64,000 bases of DNA, from positions 186,001-250,000 of the forward strand of contig NZ_JACXYX010000002.1 in assembly GCF_014779655.1 (NCBI RefSeq), in the 5' to 3' direction. The DNA is from Nocardioides ganghwensis. Lineage in GTDB: Bacteria > Actinomycetota > Actinomycetes > Propionibacteriales > Nocardioidaceae. The translations under genes and the position numbers were made by a program. This document shows, piece by piece, positions 25,027-33,700 of this stretch (within the stretch, counting starts at the first letter, position 1; every line of letters starts with the position of its first letter). The notes below the pieces were generated by a model. That model made no database searches and was not told where the DNA came from. It saw only the letters and a program-made list of their open reading frames with translations.

Positions 25027-26226
25027 TCAGCCCTCCGTGGCGTCGGAGTCGAGGGTCACGGTCGCGGACTGGCTCTCGCCGTCGCGCGTCCACGTGACCT
25101 CGACCTGGTCGCCGGGCCGGTAGGAGCGGATGGTCGCGACGAGCGAGTCCGCGCCGGTGATCCGGCGGTCGTCGATGGAGGTGATGACGTCGCCGGCCTC
25201 GATGCCCGCCTCCGCGGCCGTCGAGCCCTCGGTCACCTCGGCGATCCGGGCGCCGTCCTCGTCGTCGGCGACCCGGATGCCGAGGCGGGCGTGCGTCGGG
25301 GTCTCGCCGGCGGCCATCTGGTCGACGATCGGCATCACCTCGTCGATCGGGATCGCGAAGCCCAGCCCGATCGACCCGGCCTCCGACTGCCCGTACGGCG
25401 ACTGCGACGCGGCGGTGCGGATCGAGGAGTTGATCCCGACGACCGCCCCCGTCATGTCGACGAGCGGACCGCCGGAGTTGCCGGGGTTGATGGCGGCGTC
25501 GGTCTGGACCGCGGGGTAGGTCGTGGAGTTGCCCTGGTCGTCGGAGCCGACGTTGACCGGACGGTCGAGCGCGCTGACGATGCCGCTGGTGACGGTGGCG
25601 TCCAGGCCGAAGGGCGAGCCGATGGCGACGACTCCCTCGCCGACGCCCAGGTTGGCGGACTTGCCGATCGTCGCCGGGGTCAGGCCGGAGACGTCGGCGG
25701 CCTGGATGACGGCGGTGTCGGTGAGCGGGTCGGTGCCGAGGATCTCCGCCTCGGCGCTGGTGCCGTCGTCGAAGGAGACCTCGATCGAGCCACCCTGCGT
25801 GGCCAGCTCGACCACGTGGTTGTTGGTCAGGATGGTGCCGTCGGCGGTGAGGATGATGCCGGACCCCGACCCCGAGCCCTGCTGGCCGGTGACGTCGATC
25901 TTCACCACGCTCGGCAGCACCTTCTGGGCGACCGACTCGACCGAGCCCTCGGCCGCCGGCGCCTGGCTCTGCGACACCGTCGACGTCGAGACGGGGCTCG
26001 CCTGGGACGAGCCCGACGACTCGCCCTGGGTGGCGTCCCACCACGCGGCCCCGCCGATGCCCGCCCCTCCGCCGACGAGCAGCGACGTGGCGACGACCGC
26101 GGCCGCCAGCCCCGTACGCCGTGGCCGCGGCGGCGCTGTCGGCTGCTGCGGCTGCTGCTGCGGGAAGGCCTGGGTGTGGGCCTGCTGGTACGGGTTGCCG
26201 TGCTGGGGGATCTGTGGGTCGTCCAT
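25027..26226 (-). CDS. HtrA/DegP-like trypsin-fold serine protease with PDZ domain
   Basis: 399 residues. A Gln/Pro-rich cytoplasmic head (residues 1-37) is followed by one membrane segment (GLAAAVVATSLLVGGGAG, about 39-56) and a Ser-rich linker. The protease domain has the triad His137 (ILTNNHVVEL), Asp170 (DPLTDTAVI) and Ser251 (INPGNSGGPLV). A PDZ domain follows (about 300-390: RLGIRVADDEDGARI, AGDVITSIDDRRI). It faces the outside of the membrane and degrades or senses misfolded exported proteins. The layout matches mycobacterial PepD/HtrA. It is monocistronic with its own terminator. Confidence 0.94.
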   Translation of the reverse strand: MDDPQIPQHGNPYQQAHTQAFPQQQPQQPTAPPRPRRTGLAAAVVATSLLVGGGAGIGGAAWWDATQGESSGSSQASPVSTSTVSQSQAPAAEGSVESVAQKVLPSVVKIDVTGQQGSGSGSGIILTADGTILTNNHVVELATQGGSIEVSFDDGTSAEAEILGTDPLTDTAVIQAADVSGLTPATIGKSANLGVGEGVVAIGSPFGLDATVTSGIVSALDRPVNVGSDDQGNSTTYPAVQTDAAINPGNSGGPLVDMTGAVVGINSSIRTAASQSPYGQSEAGSIGLGFAIPIDEVMPIVDQMAAGETPTHARLGIRVADDEDGARIAEVTEGSTAAEAGIEAGDVITSIDDRRITGADSLVATIRSYRPGDQVEVTWTRDGESQSATVTLDSDATEG

Positions 26227-26301
26227 GTCTCCGACGATGCGCCGCGACCCTGTGGAAGCGCTGAGAACCGGCTGGGAAGGTGCAGAGACCTGTCCGGGGG
26301 T

Positions 26302-26823
26302 TCAGCGGGGCAGGTCAGGCAGCGCCATCCACTCCGCCCACGTCAGGTCGCGCCCGACGTAGCGGGGGTTCTCGAGCGGCCACTCGTCGGCGATCCAGCG
26401 CGGCACCAGCTCGTCCAGGGCGGCCTCGAGCTCGGTGCCGACGCACTCGTCGACGACCCACCACGAGATCTCCGCGTCGGCGCCCGGCTTCTCCGGTGGA
26501 TCGATGTAGACGCACCCCAGCAGAGCCGTCTCGTCGGTGTCGAGCAGGGCGTAGTTGAAGGACTGGTGCGTCTCCATCTCGGCGGCGTGCCGGGCCAGGT
26601 CGGCGCGGTCCTGTTCGTGGGTCATCTCGGCCGGCGGCCAGCCCCACGCCTCGCCGTAGATGCTCCAGAGCCGCTCGCGCGAGCCCATCACGGCGACCAT
26701 GTCGAGGTCGGTGTCCTCGGCGCGGATCGGCCGCAGGTGGTGCCCGAACGGCACCTCGACCCGGGTCGGGTGGCGGAAGCCGGCGGGCAGCCAGGTGGCG
26801 GTGGCGGTGTGGTGCGACGACAT
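26302..26823 (-). CDS. GNAT-like N-acetyltransferase domain protein
   Basis: 173 residues from the ATG at 26823, which has a GAGGG site upstream. An alternative ATG at 26844 would overlap the sigma-factor stop (ATGA) and add seven residues. VPFGHHLRPIRAEDTDLDMVA and FNYALLDTDETALLGCVYID match the N-terminal and middle strands of GNAT-like proteins. The acetyl-CoA loop is poorly conserved, and the motif WWVVDECVGTELEAALDE replaces it, so activity is unproven. It sits directly downstream of a SigE-family sigma gene, where an anti-sigma gene might be expected. Confidence 0.65.
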   Translation of the reverse strand: MSSHHTATATWLPAGFRHPTRVEVPFGHHLRPIRAEDTDLDMVAVMGSRERLWSIYGEAWGWPPAEMTHEQDRADLARHAAEMETHQSFNYALLDTDETALLGCVYIDPPEKPGADAEISWWVVDECVGTELEAALDELVPRWIADEWPLENPRYVGRDLTWAEWMALPDLPR

Positions 26824-26840
26824 GGGAGTTCCCTCGGGTG

Positions 26841-27362
26841 TCATCCGGCGAGCGCCGTGTCGGCGGCGAGCCGGCGGAGCGCGGCGAGGCCGCGGCTGGT
26901 GTTGGACTTGACGGTGCCGGTCGAGCAGCCGAGCACCTCGGCGGTCTCGGCGACGCTCAGCTGCTCGTAGAAGCGCAGCGCCACGGCAGCACGCTGCCGT
27001 GCCGGGAGCGCCAGCACCAGCCCCCAGACCTCGCCCGCCTGCCGCGGGTCGACGGGGTCCGGAGGACTGGTCGCGGGCTCCGGGAGCCAGGACGAGACGA
27101 CCTCGTCGCGTCGCCACGGCTGGCGCTGCCAGCTGACGTACTGCCGGGTGATGGTGCGCCGGACGTACGCGTCCGCCGCGGCGCCCTCCCGGATCGACTC
27201 CCACCGGGGGAGGACCCGCACCAGCGAGGCCTGCAACAGGTCCTCGGCCGTGTGCGGGTCCCCGGCGACGGCCCGCGCCCACCGGAGCAGGGCAGGCCGC
27301 CGCTCGGCGACGTACGCCTCGAAGTCGACGACCCGCGAGCCGGGCGCGGACAGGGTCGACAT
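26841..27362 (-). CDS. SigE-family RNA polymerase sigma factor (ECF-like)
   Basis: 173 residues. Region 2 is FEAYVAERRPALLRWARAVA with AEDLLQASLVRVLPRWESI; region 4 is LPARQRAAVALRFYEQLSVA and AEVLGCSTGTVKSNTSRGLA, the helix-turn-helix for the -35 element. The length and the FYEQLS.AE.A..LG...GTVKS signature place it in the actinobacterial SigE-like group (TIGR02983). It lies one base after the end of the membrane-protein gene at 27364-28056 and ahead of the GNAT-like gene, so a three-gene unit is likely. No classical anti-sigma protein is present. A similar sigma gene lies at 60964-61536. Confidence 0.9.
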   Translation of the reverse strand: MSTLSAPGSRVVDFEAYVAERRPALLRWARAVAGDPHTAEDLLQASLVRVLPRWESIREGAAADAYVRRTITRQYVSWQRQPWRRDEVVSSWLPEPATSPPDPVDPRQAGEVWGLVLALPARQRAAVALRFYEQLSVAETAEVLGCSTGTVKSNTSRGLAALRRLAADTALAG

Positions 27363-27363
27363 C

Positions 27364-28056
27364 TCAGGACTCGCGCACCGTGCGGAGGAGGCCCAGGGAG
27401 ATGACGAGCAGCCACACCGGCCCGGTCATGCCGGCCATGTACTGGGCGGGGCTGATCATGAAGAAGGCCGTGAGACCGCCCAGCACTGCGCTCGTCCAGC
27501 CGATCCACCGCGGGTAGGCGGACTGCTTGAACGTCGCGCTCGCCATCGCGAGCGCCGTCAGCCCGGCCGCCCCCCACAGCCACGGGACGGTGCCGACCCA
27601 GTGGCCGAAGAACGCGATGGTCTCCGGGACGAACGCGTCGTCGGGGGCGGCGAAGGCGAACGCGAACTCCGTCGTCAGGCCGGCGCCCAGCAGCTGGGCG
27701 GTCGCGACGAGCCCGAGCCCGAGTGCGGCGACGCCGGGGACGAGGCTGTCCGCCCCCGTACGCCGGCGCAGCTGCCGGTGCAGACCGGCGGTGAAGACGA
27801 CGAGCAGGGCGCAGGACAGCATCGTCGCGGTGTGGAAGACGAGGATCTGCGGCACCTGCTCGGACATGGACTCGGCGATCGCCTCGGCGTCGCCACTGTT
27901 GGCGGGGTCGTAGACGGCGTCCACCAGGCTGCTGCCGACCATCGAGACGATGCCGGCGAGTCCGGCGCCGACACCGGCGAGGACCCACCCCCGTCCCGGG
28001 GACGTGGCGCCTGCGGCGGCGGGTTCGGTGGTGGACGGGTCGAGCGTGGTGCTCAT
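27364..28056 (-). CDS. Multi-pass membrane protein (DUF4386-like), unknown function
   Basis: 230 residues from the ATG at 28056. About six hydrophobic segments: WVLAGVGAGLAGIVSMVGS, LVFHTATMLSCALLVVFTA, GVAALGLGLVATAQLLGAG, VPWLWGAAGLTALAMAS, WTSAVLGGLTAFFMISP and MTGPVWLLVISLGLL. The spacing and the PETIAFFGHWVGTVPWLW stretch resemble DUF4386-type proteins, for which no activity is known. It precedes the sigma-factor gene with a one-base gap, so it could control that sigma factor from the membrane; this is inference. Four 10-bp-spaced GGTCA repeats lie about 120 bases upstream. Confidence 0.65.
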   Translation of the reverse strand: MSTTLDPSTTEPAAAGATSPGRGWVLAGVGAGLAGIVSMVGSSLVDAVYDPANSGDAEAIAESMSEQVPQILVFHTATMLSCALLVVFTAGLHRQLRRRTGADSLVPGVAALGLGLVATAQLLGAGLTTEFAFAFAAPDDAFVPETIAFFGHWVGTVPWLWGAAGLTALAMASATFKQSAYPRWIGWTSAVLGGLTAFFMISPAQYMAGMTGPVWLLVISLGLLRTVRES

Positions 28057-28176
28057 GGCTGCTCCTGGGTCGGACGGTGACGGCACGGGTGCGCGCCGTG
28101 GCACCACCCTCGGAGCCGGCGTCGCCCCACACCACGGACAGGCGCGGGTGTGGGGAAGGTGTGCGGGAGGTGTACG

Positions 28177-28212
28177 GGTCAGGCCCGGTCAGGTTCGGTC
28201 ATGCCCGTTCAG
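28177..28212. repeat. Four GGTCA/GTTCA direct repeats at exact 10-bp spacing
   Basis: GGTCA begins at 28177, 28187 and 28197, and GTTCA at 28207, so the repeats fall on one face of the helix. The array overlaps the end of the HTH-ATPase gene and lies upstream of the membrane-protein/sigma unit. It is compatible with a multimeric activator site. Confidence 0.45.
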
Positions 28213-30503
28213 GTCCGCAGCATGGCGGCGGCGTCCGTGGCCGGGAGCCCGCGGCCGGTGTCGAGCGCGTCGTCGTAGCGGTCGGGGCCCAGGTGGGTGC
28301 GCGCCTCGGTCGCGGCGGCCTCGATCGCAGCCGGGTCCGGGCGGTAGTAGCCGTAGCCGCGGGAGCCGAGGGCCTCGCGGATCGCCTGTGCGGCGCCGAG
28401 GAGCAGCGGGACGCGCGCGTGCTGGCCGGACGCGGCGGCGAGCACGGCGCCGGCGTCGAGCAGGTAGGCGAGGTTGGCCTGGTCGCCGGTCTCGAGGGAG
28501 AGCCGGGCTCCCTCCTCGAGGTGGCGGCGGGCGGCGTCGTGGTGGCCGCGGCCGAGCTCGACCTGGAACAGGTTGTAGAGCGCGATGTAGGAGGTGAGCC
28601 GGTCGTCACGACGTCGTGCCGAGGCCAGTCCCTCGTCCACCAGCCGCACGGCCTCGTCGGCGTCACCCTCCAGCAGGGCGACGGTGCCGAGCCAGATGTG
28701 GGAGAGGGCCCAGGTCCACTCGACCTCCGGGCCGCCCAGCTCCGCGTGGTGCAGCGCCTCGCGGAACCGGTCGCGGGCCAGGTCGAGGTCCCCCTCGACC
28801 AGCGCGACCAGGCCCCTGCCGGCGATGCTGTTGGAGAGGATCTCGTGGACGTCCCCGGCGCGCTCGTGCGACAGCCGCCACCATCCCGCCGCGCCGGCGA
28901 CGTCGTCCATCGCGAACGCCATCGTGGCGGCGCCGAGCGCGGCCCGGGCGTACACGTCGTCCGCCAGGCTGTGGCTCTGCTGGAGCACGGTCTCGGCGAA
29001 GCGCCTGCCGTGGTCGTGACGGCCGCGGAGCCACCAGTAGAGCCAGAGCTCCCACGCCATCCGCGCGGGTGTCTCGACGTCGCCGGCGGCGAGTGCGCGC
29101 TCGGCGGCGGCGTCGAGGTTGGCGGTCTCGAGGTCGATCCGGTCGAGCGCGCGGACCTGTCCGCCGTTGCGGTAGCTCGAGCTGTTGTCCTCGGCGACGC
29201 GGAGGAAGTGGGCGGAGTGGGCGCGGGCCGCGCCGTCCCACTCGCCGGCCTCGTGCAGCAGGTCGCGGGCGTACTGGGCCACGGGCTCCAGCAGGCGGAA
29301 GCGCCCCGACGGCTCGGCGACCACGAGCGACTGCTCGACCAGCGACTCCAGGGCGGCCACCACGTCGTACGTCGCCCCCGCGCGTTCGGCGACGGCCTCG
29401 AGGTCGGACAGCGTGGTCCCGCCGACGAAGACCCCCAGCAGGCGCAGCAGCGACTGTGCGGGGGCGTCGAGGAGCCCGTTGCTCCAGTCGAGGGTGGCGC
29501 GCATCGTCCGCTGTCGCGGGGGCAGGTCCCGCGGACCGGAGCGCAGTGCGCTGTCGAGGCGGTCGAGCAGTGCGGCGGGGTCGAGCAGCCGCGCCCGGGC
29601 GGCCGCGAGCTCGAGGGCCAGCGGCAGGCCGGCGAGCTGCTCGCAGGTGGCGGCGACCGCGGCGGCGTCCGCGGAGTCGGCTCCCCACCCGGGGCTCACC
29701 CGCTGCGCCCGGTCGAGCAGGAGGCGGGCGGCGGGGGAGGGTGAGCCGTCGGGCGCCTCCTCGACCTCCAGCGGCTCCACGCCGTACTCGGTCTCGCCGC
29801 GCACCCGCAGCGGGGCACGGCTCGTGGTGAGGACGGTCAGGTCGGGGACGGACTCGACCAGCGCCGCCACGTCCGGGGCGGCGTCGAGCAGGTGCTCGAG
29901 GTTGTCGAGGACGAGCAGCCGGTGCTGGCCGCGCAGCCGGTCGACCACGTCGTCCAGGACGGGGCGCGCCGGGTCCCGCGCCGCGTCGACCGCGTCGGCG
30001 ACGGCCGCGACGACCTGCCCGGCCTCCAGGAGCGGAGCGAGCTCGACGAGGGTCACCCCGTCGGCGAAGCGGTCGCGCACCCGGGTCGCCACCGCCAGGG
30101 CGAGACGGGTCTTGCCCACGCCGCCGGGACCGCTGAGGGTCACCAGCCGGCGGGTGCCGAGCAGGTCGGCGACCCGTGCGACGTCGTCGTCGCGACCCAC
30201 CAGCGGGGTCGCCGGGACGGGGAGGTCGCGTGGGCGTACGGATGCCGTCGCGGCGGCCTGCCGGGACGACCTCGCCGGGACCGCGGCGACCAGCGCGGCC
30301 CGCTGGTCGTCCGTCAGCTCGAGGGCGCCCGCCAGCGAGCGGAGCGTGTGGGGGTAGGGGCGGGTGCGGGTGCCACGCTCGAGGGCGCTGATCGCGTGCG
30401 GGCTGAGGCCCGCACGCTCGGCGAGCTCCTCCTGCGAGAGCCCGGCCTCCTCGCGCAGCGTGCGCAGCACCGTGCCGAGGGTGCTCTCCCCGTGTGTCCC
30501 CAC
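28209..30503 (-). CDS. HTH (XRE) - NB-ARC ATPase - TPR regulator
   Basis: 764 residues from the GTG at 30503, preceded by GGAGGAG; the longer frame upstream has no support. Residues 1-65 form an XRE DNA-binding domain (LREEAGLSQEELAERAGLSP, AISALERGTRTRPYP). An AfsR/STAND-type ATPase follows with Walker A LSGPGGVGKTRLALAVA, Walker B RLLVLDNLEHLL and the sensor VLTTSRAPLRV. The C-terminal half is TPR-like and Ala/Arg-rich (YNLFQVELGRGHHDAARRHL). Such proteins act as switchable, ligand- or partner-gated transcription regulators. It is divergent from the amylopullulanase gene, but the operator there looks LacI-type rather than its own. Confidence 0.87.
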   Translation of the reverse strand: MGTHGESTLGTVLRTLREEAGLSQEELAERAGLSPHAISALERGTRTRPYPHTLRSLAGALELTDDQRAALVAAVPARSSRQAAATASVRPRDLPVPATPLVGRDDDVARVADLLGTRRLVTLSGPGGVGKTRLALAVATRVRDRFADGVTLVELAPLLEAGQVVAAVADAVDAARDPARPVLDDVVDRLRGQHRLLVLDNLEHLLDAAPDVAALVESVPDLTVLTTSRAPLRVRGETEYGVEPLEVEEAPDGSPSPAARLLLDRAQRVSPGWGADSADAAAVAATCEQLAGLPLALELAAARARLLDPAALLDRLDSALRSGPRDLPPRQRTMRATLDWSNGLLDAPAQSLLRLLGVFVGGTTLSDLEAVAERAGATYDVVAALESLVEQSLVVAEPSGRFRLLEPVAQYARDLLHEAGEWDGAARAHSAHFLRVAEDNSSSYRNGGQVRALDRIDLETANLDAAAERALAAGDVETPARMAWELWLYWWLRGRHDHGRRFAETVLQQSHSLADDVYARAALGAATMAFAMDDVAGAAGWWRLSHERAGDVHEILSNSIAGRGLVALVEGDLDLARDRFREALHHAELGGPEVEWTWALSHIWLGTVALLEGDADEAVRLVDEGLASARRRDDRLTSYIALYNLFQVELGRGHHDAARRHLEEGARLSLETGDQANLAYLLDAGAVLAAASGQHARVPLLLGAAQAIREALGSRGYGYYRPDPAAIEAAATEARTHLGPDRYDDALDTGRGLPATDAAAMLRT

Positions 30504-30619
30504 GTCTCCTCCGTGACTGCCTGTGCGGCCTGTCCCGAGTGCTCGGGAGTGTAGTGACCGCCGGGGCGCCTGAAGAAGCACTGCGTGCGCCCTAGGGGTG
30601 GGCCCGGGTCCTGAAAATT

Positions 30620-30636
30620 GTTGCAGTCCTTGCAAC
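30620..30636. promoter_or_regulatory. Candidate maltose-regulator (LacI-type) operator
   Basis: GTTGCA, 5 bases, TGCAAC: a perfect inverted repeat with AT-rich flanks (AAAATT and TTTT), the only AT-rich patch in this intergenic region. TTGCA/TGCAA repeats are known in front of actinobacterial amylase and maltose genes controlled by MalR-type repressors. It lies 81 bases before the amylopullulanase start. Confidence 0.55.
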
Positions 30637-30717
30637 TTTTCCCAGTGGACGCCTAGTGTGACCGACGCCACCCCGACCACCCGCGGACCGGGGGCCTCGC
30701 ACCTCTCGGGAGCCATC

Positions 30718-33700
30718 GTGCGTCGTTCGTCCCCTGCCCTGCTCGGCGTGGCCACAGCGGTCGCCACCCTCGTCGCCTCCCTCGCACCGCTCGCACCCGC
30801 CCGGGCCGAGCACCGCGCCGAGGCGCCGACCTCCGTCACCCTGGTGGGCAACCTCCAGGACGAGGTCGGGTGCCCGGCCGACTGGTCGCCGGCGTGCGAG
30901 GCCTCCGGCCTCAGCCGCCTCCCCGACGGTTCGTGGGAGCTCGTCACGGAGGTGCCCGCGGGGACCTACCAGTACAAGGTCGCGGTCAACGGCTCGTGGG
31001 AGGAGAACTACGGGGCCGGCGGGACGGCCGACGGTCCGAACCTGCCCCTGGTGCTCGAGCACGCCGCGCGACTGCGCTTCACCTACGACGACGCGTCCCA
31101 CCGCGTCGCCGTCGCGCCGGCCGAGCAGCCCGACGCGACCCCCACCGACGCCGACCGCGCGCTCGCCGGCACCTCGCTGCGAGGACCGTTGACCCGCGAG
31201 AACTTCTACTTCGTCATGGCGGACCGCTTCGCCAACGGAGACCCGGCCAACGACGCCGGCGGCCTCACCGGCGACCGGCTCGCGACCGGGCTGGACCCGA
31301 CCGACAAGGGCTTCTTCCACGGCGGTGACGTGCAGGGCCTCTCCGACCGCCTCGACTACATCGCCGACCTCGGGACCACCGCGATCTGGCTGACGCCGAG
31401 CTTCAAGAACCGGCCGGTCCAGGGCAGCGGGGCCGACGCCAGCGCCGGCTACCACGGCTACTGGGTCACCGACTTCACGCAGATCGACCCGCACTTCGGC
31501 ACCAACGCCGAGCTCGAGGCGTTCATCGACGAGGCGCACGGGCGCGGCATCAAGGTCTTCTTCGACATCATCACCAACCACACCGCCGACGTCATCGACT
31601 ACGAGGAGCAGCAGTACGGCTACGTCCCGAAGGCCGACGAGCCCTACCGCGATGCCTCCGGGAACGTGTTCGACGACCGCGACTTCGCGGGCGGCGAGGA
31701 CTTCCCCGAGCTCGACGCCGCGACGTCCTTCCCCTACACGCCGACCTTCCGCAGCGAGGCCGACCGCACCGTCAAGGTCCCGGGCTGGCTCAACGACACG
31801 ACGAACTACCACAACCGCGGCGACTCGACCTTCGCCGGCGAGTCCTCGACCTACGGTGACTTCGTCGGCCTCGACGACCTCTTCACCGAGAAGCCCGAGG
31901 TCGTCGAGGGCATGACGGACATCTACGAGGCGTGGGTCGACCTGGGCATCGACGGCTTCCGCATCGACACCGCCAAGCACGTCAACCTCGAGTTCTGGCA
32001 GCAGTTCGCCCCCGCGATCCGCGAGCACGCCGCCTCCATCGGCAACGACGACTTCTTCGCCTTCGGCGAGGTCTACGACGCCAACCCGGAGTACCTGTCG
32101 ACCTTCAGCACCGCGGGGCGGCTCGACGCCACGCTCGACTTCGGGTTCCAGGACGTCGGCACCGGCTTCGCCAAGGGCGCCGCGACGACACGTCTGCGCG
32201 ACTTCTACGCCGCCGACGACTGGTACACCGACACCGACTCCAACGCGTACGCCTCGCCGACCTTCCTCGGCAACCACGACATGGGCCGCATCGGCACCTT
32301 CCTCCGGGGCACGGACTCCGTGTTGGAGCGCGACGCGCTGGCGCACGCGCTGATGTACCTCACCCGCGGCCAGCCGGTCGTCTACTACGGCGACGAGCAG
32401 GGCTTCGTCGGCGACGGTGGCGACAAGGACGCCCGCGAGGACATGTTCCCCAGCAGGGTCGCCTCCTACAACGACAACGACCTCATCGGCACCGACGCGA
32501 CCACGGCCGACGCCAACTACGACACCGGCCACCCGCTCTACCGCACCATCCGCGACCTCGCGGCGCTGCGCAGGGCCCACCCGGCGCTCGCCGACGGCGC
32601 GCAGCTGCACCGCTACGCCTCGAACGCCGCCGGTGTCTACGCCTTCAGCCGCATCGACGCCACCGAGCGACGCGAGCTCCTCGTCGCGGTCAACAACGCC
32701 ACCACCGAGAAGACGGTGACGGTCGGCACCGAGATGCGCCGGAGCACGTTCACCCGGGTCTGGCCCGCGGGCAGGGAGTCGCTGCGCACCGACGCCGAGG
32801 GGCGTACGACGATCACGGTCCCGCCGCTGTCGGCCGTGGTCTGGCGGGCCAACGGCAGGCTCGCCGACCGCGAGGCCGCCCCGGCGATCCACCTCGAGAA
32901 GCCCTCCGCCGGAGGCACCGTCGGCGGCCGCGCGCCCATCACCGTGGCCGTCCCCGACGGCGGCTTCAACCAGGTCACCCTCGCCTGGCGTCGCGCGGGC
33001 GCGGCGGGGTGGGCGCCGCTCGGCACCGACGACAACGCGCCCTACCGGGTCTTCCACGACGTCCGGTCACTGCCGCACGGCACCCTCGTCGAGTACCGCG
33101 CCGTGCTGCGCGACAGCAGCGGCAACCTGTCGGTGGCCTCGTCGTGGGCGACCGTGGGCGACCCCGAGCCGGAGCCGACGCCCGGAGGCGGTGGCGACGG
33201 TGGTCCCGTCACCCAGCCCGGGGCGGTGTCGGTCCCGGGCAGCCACAACTCGGAGATGGGCTGCCCCGGCGACTGGGACCCGGGCTGCCCCGAGGCGCAG
33301 ATGTCGCTCGACGCCGACGACCTCGTGTGGAAGAAGACCGTGACGCTCCCCGAGGGCGACTACGAGTACAAGGCGGCCATCGACGGCACGTGGGACGAGA
33401 ACTACGGCGCCGGAGGTGCCCGCGGCGGTGCCAACGTCCCGCTCGACGTCCCCGCGGGCGGGAGCCCCGTGACGTTCTACTACGAGCACGGCTCGCACTG
33501 GGTCACGAGCGACGCCAACGGCCCGATCATCACGCTCGCCGGGAACATGCAGTCCGAGCTCGGCTGCCCCGGGGACTGGCAGCCCGACTGCATGCGTGGG
33601 TGGCTCAAGGACCTCGACGGCGACGGCACCTACACCTTCACCGGCACCCTGCCGGCCGGCAGCTACGAGACCAAGGTCGCCCACGGGCTGTCGTGGGCCG

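Noticed and set aside
23950..26970. 1,006-codon + strand frame opposite the ACAD and HtrA genes
   Set aside because: Shadow of - strand genes whose active-site motifs are intact.
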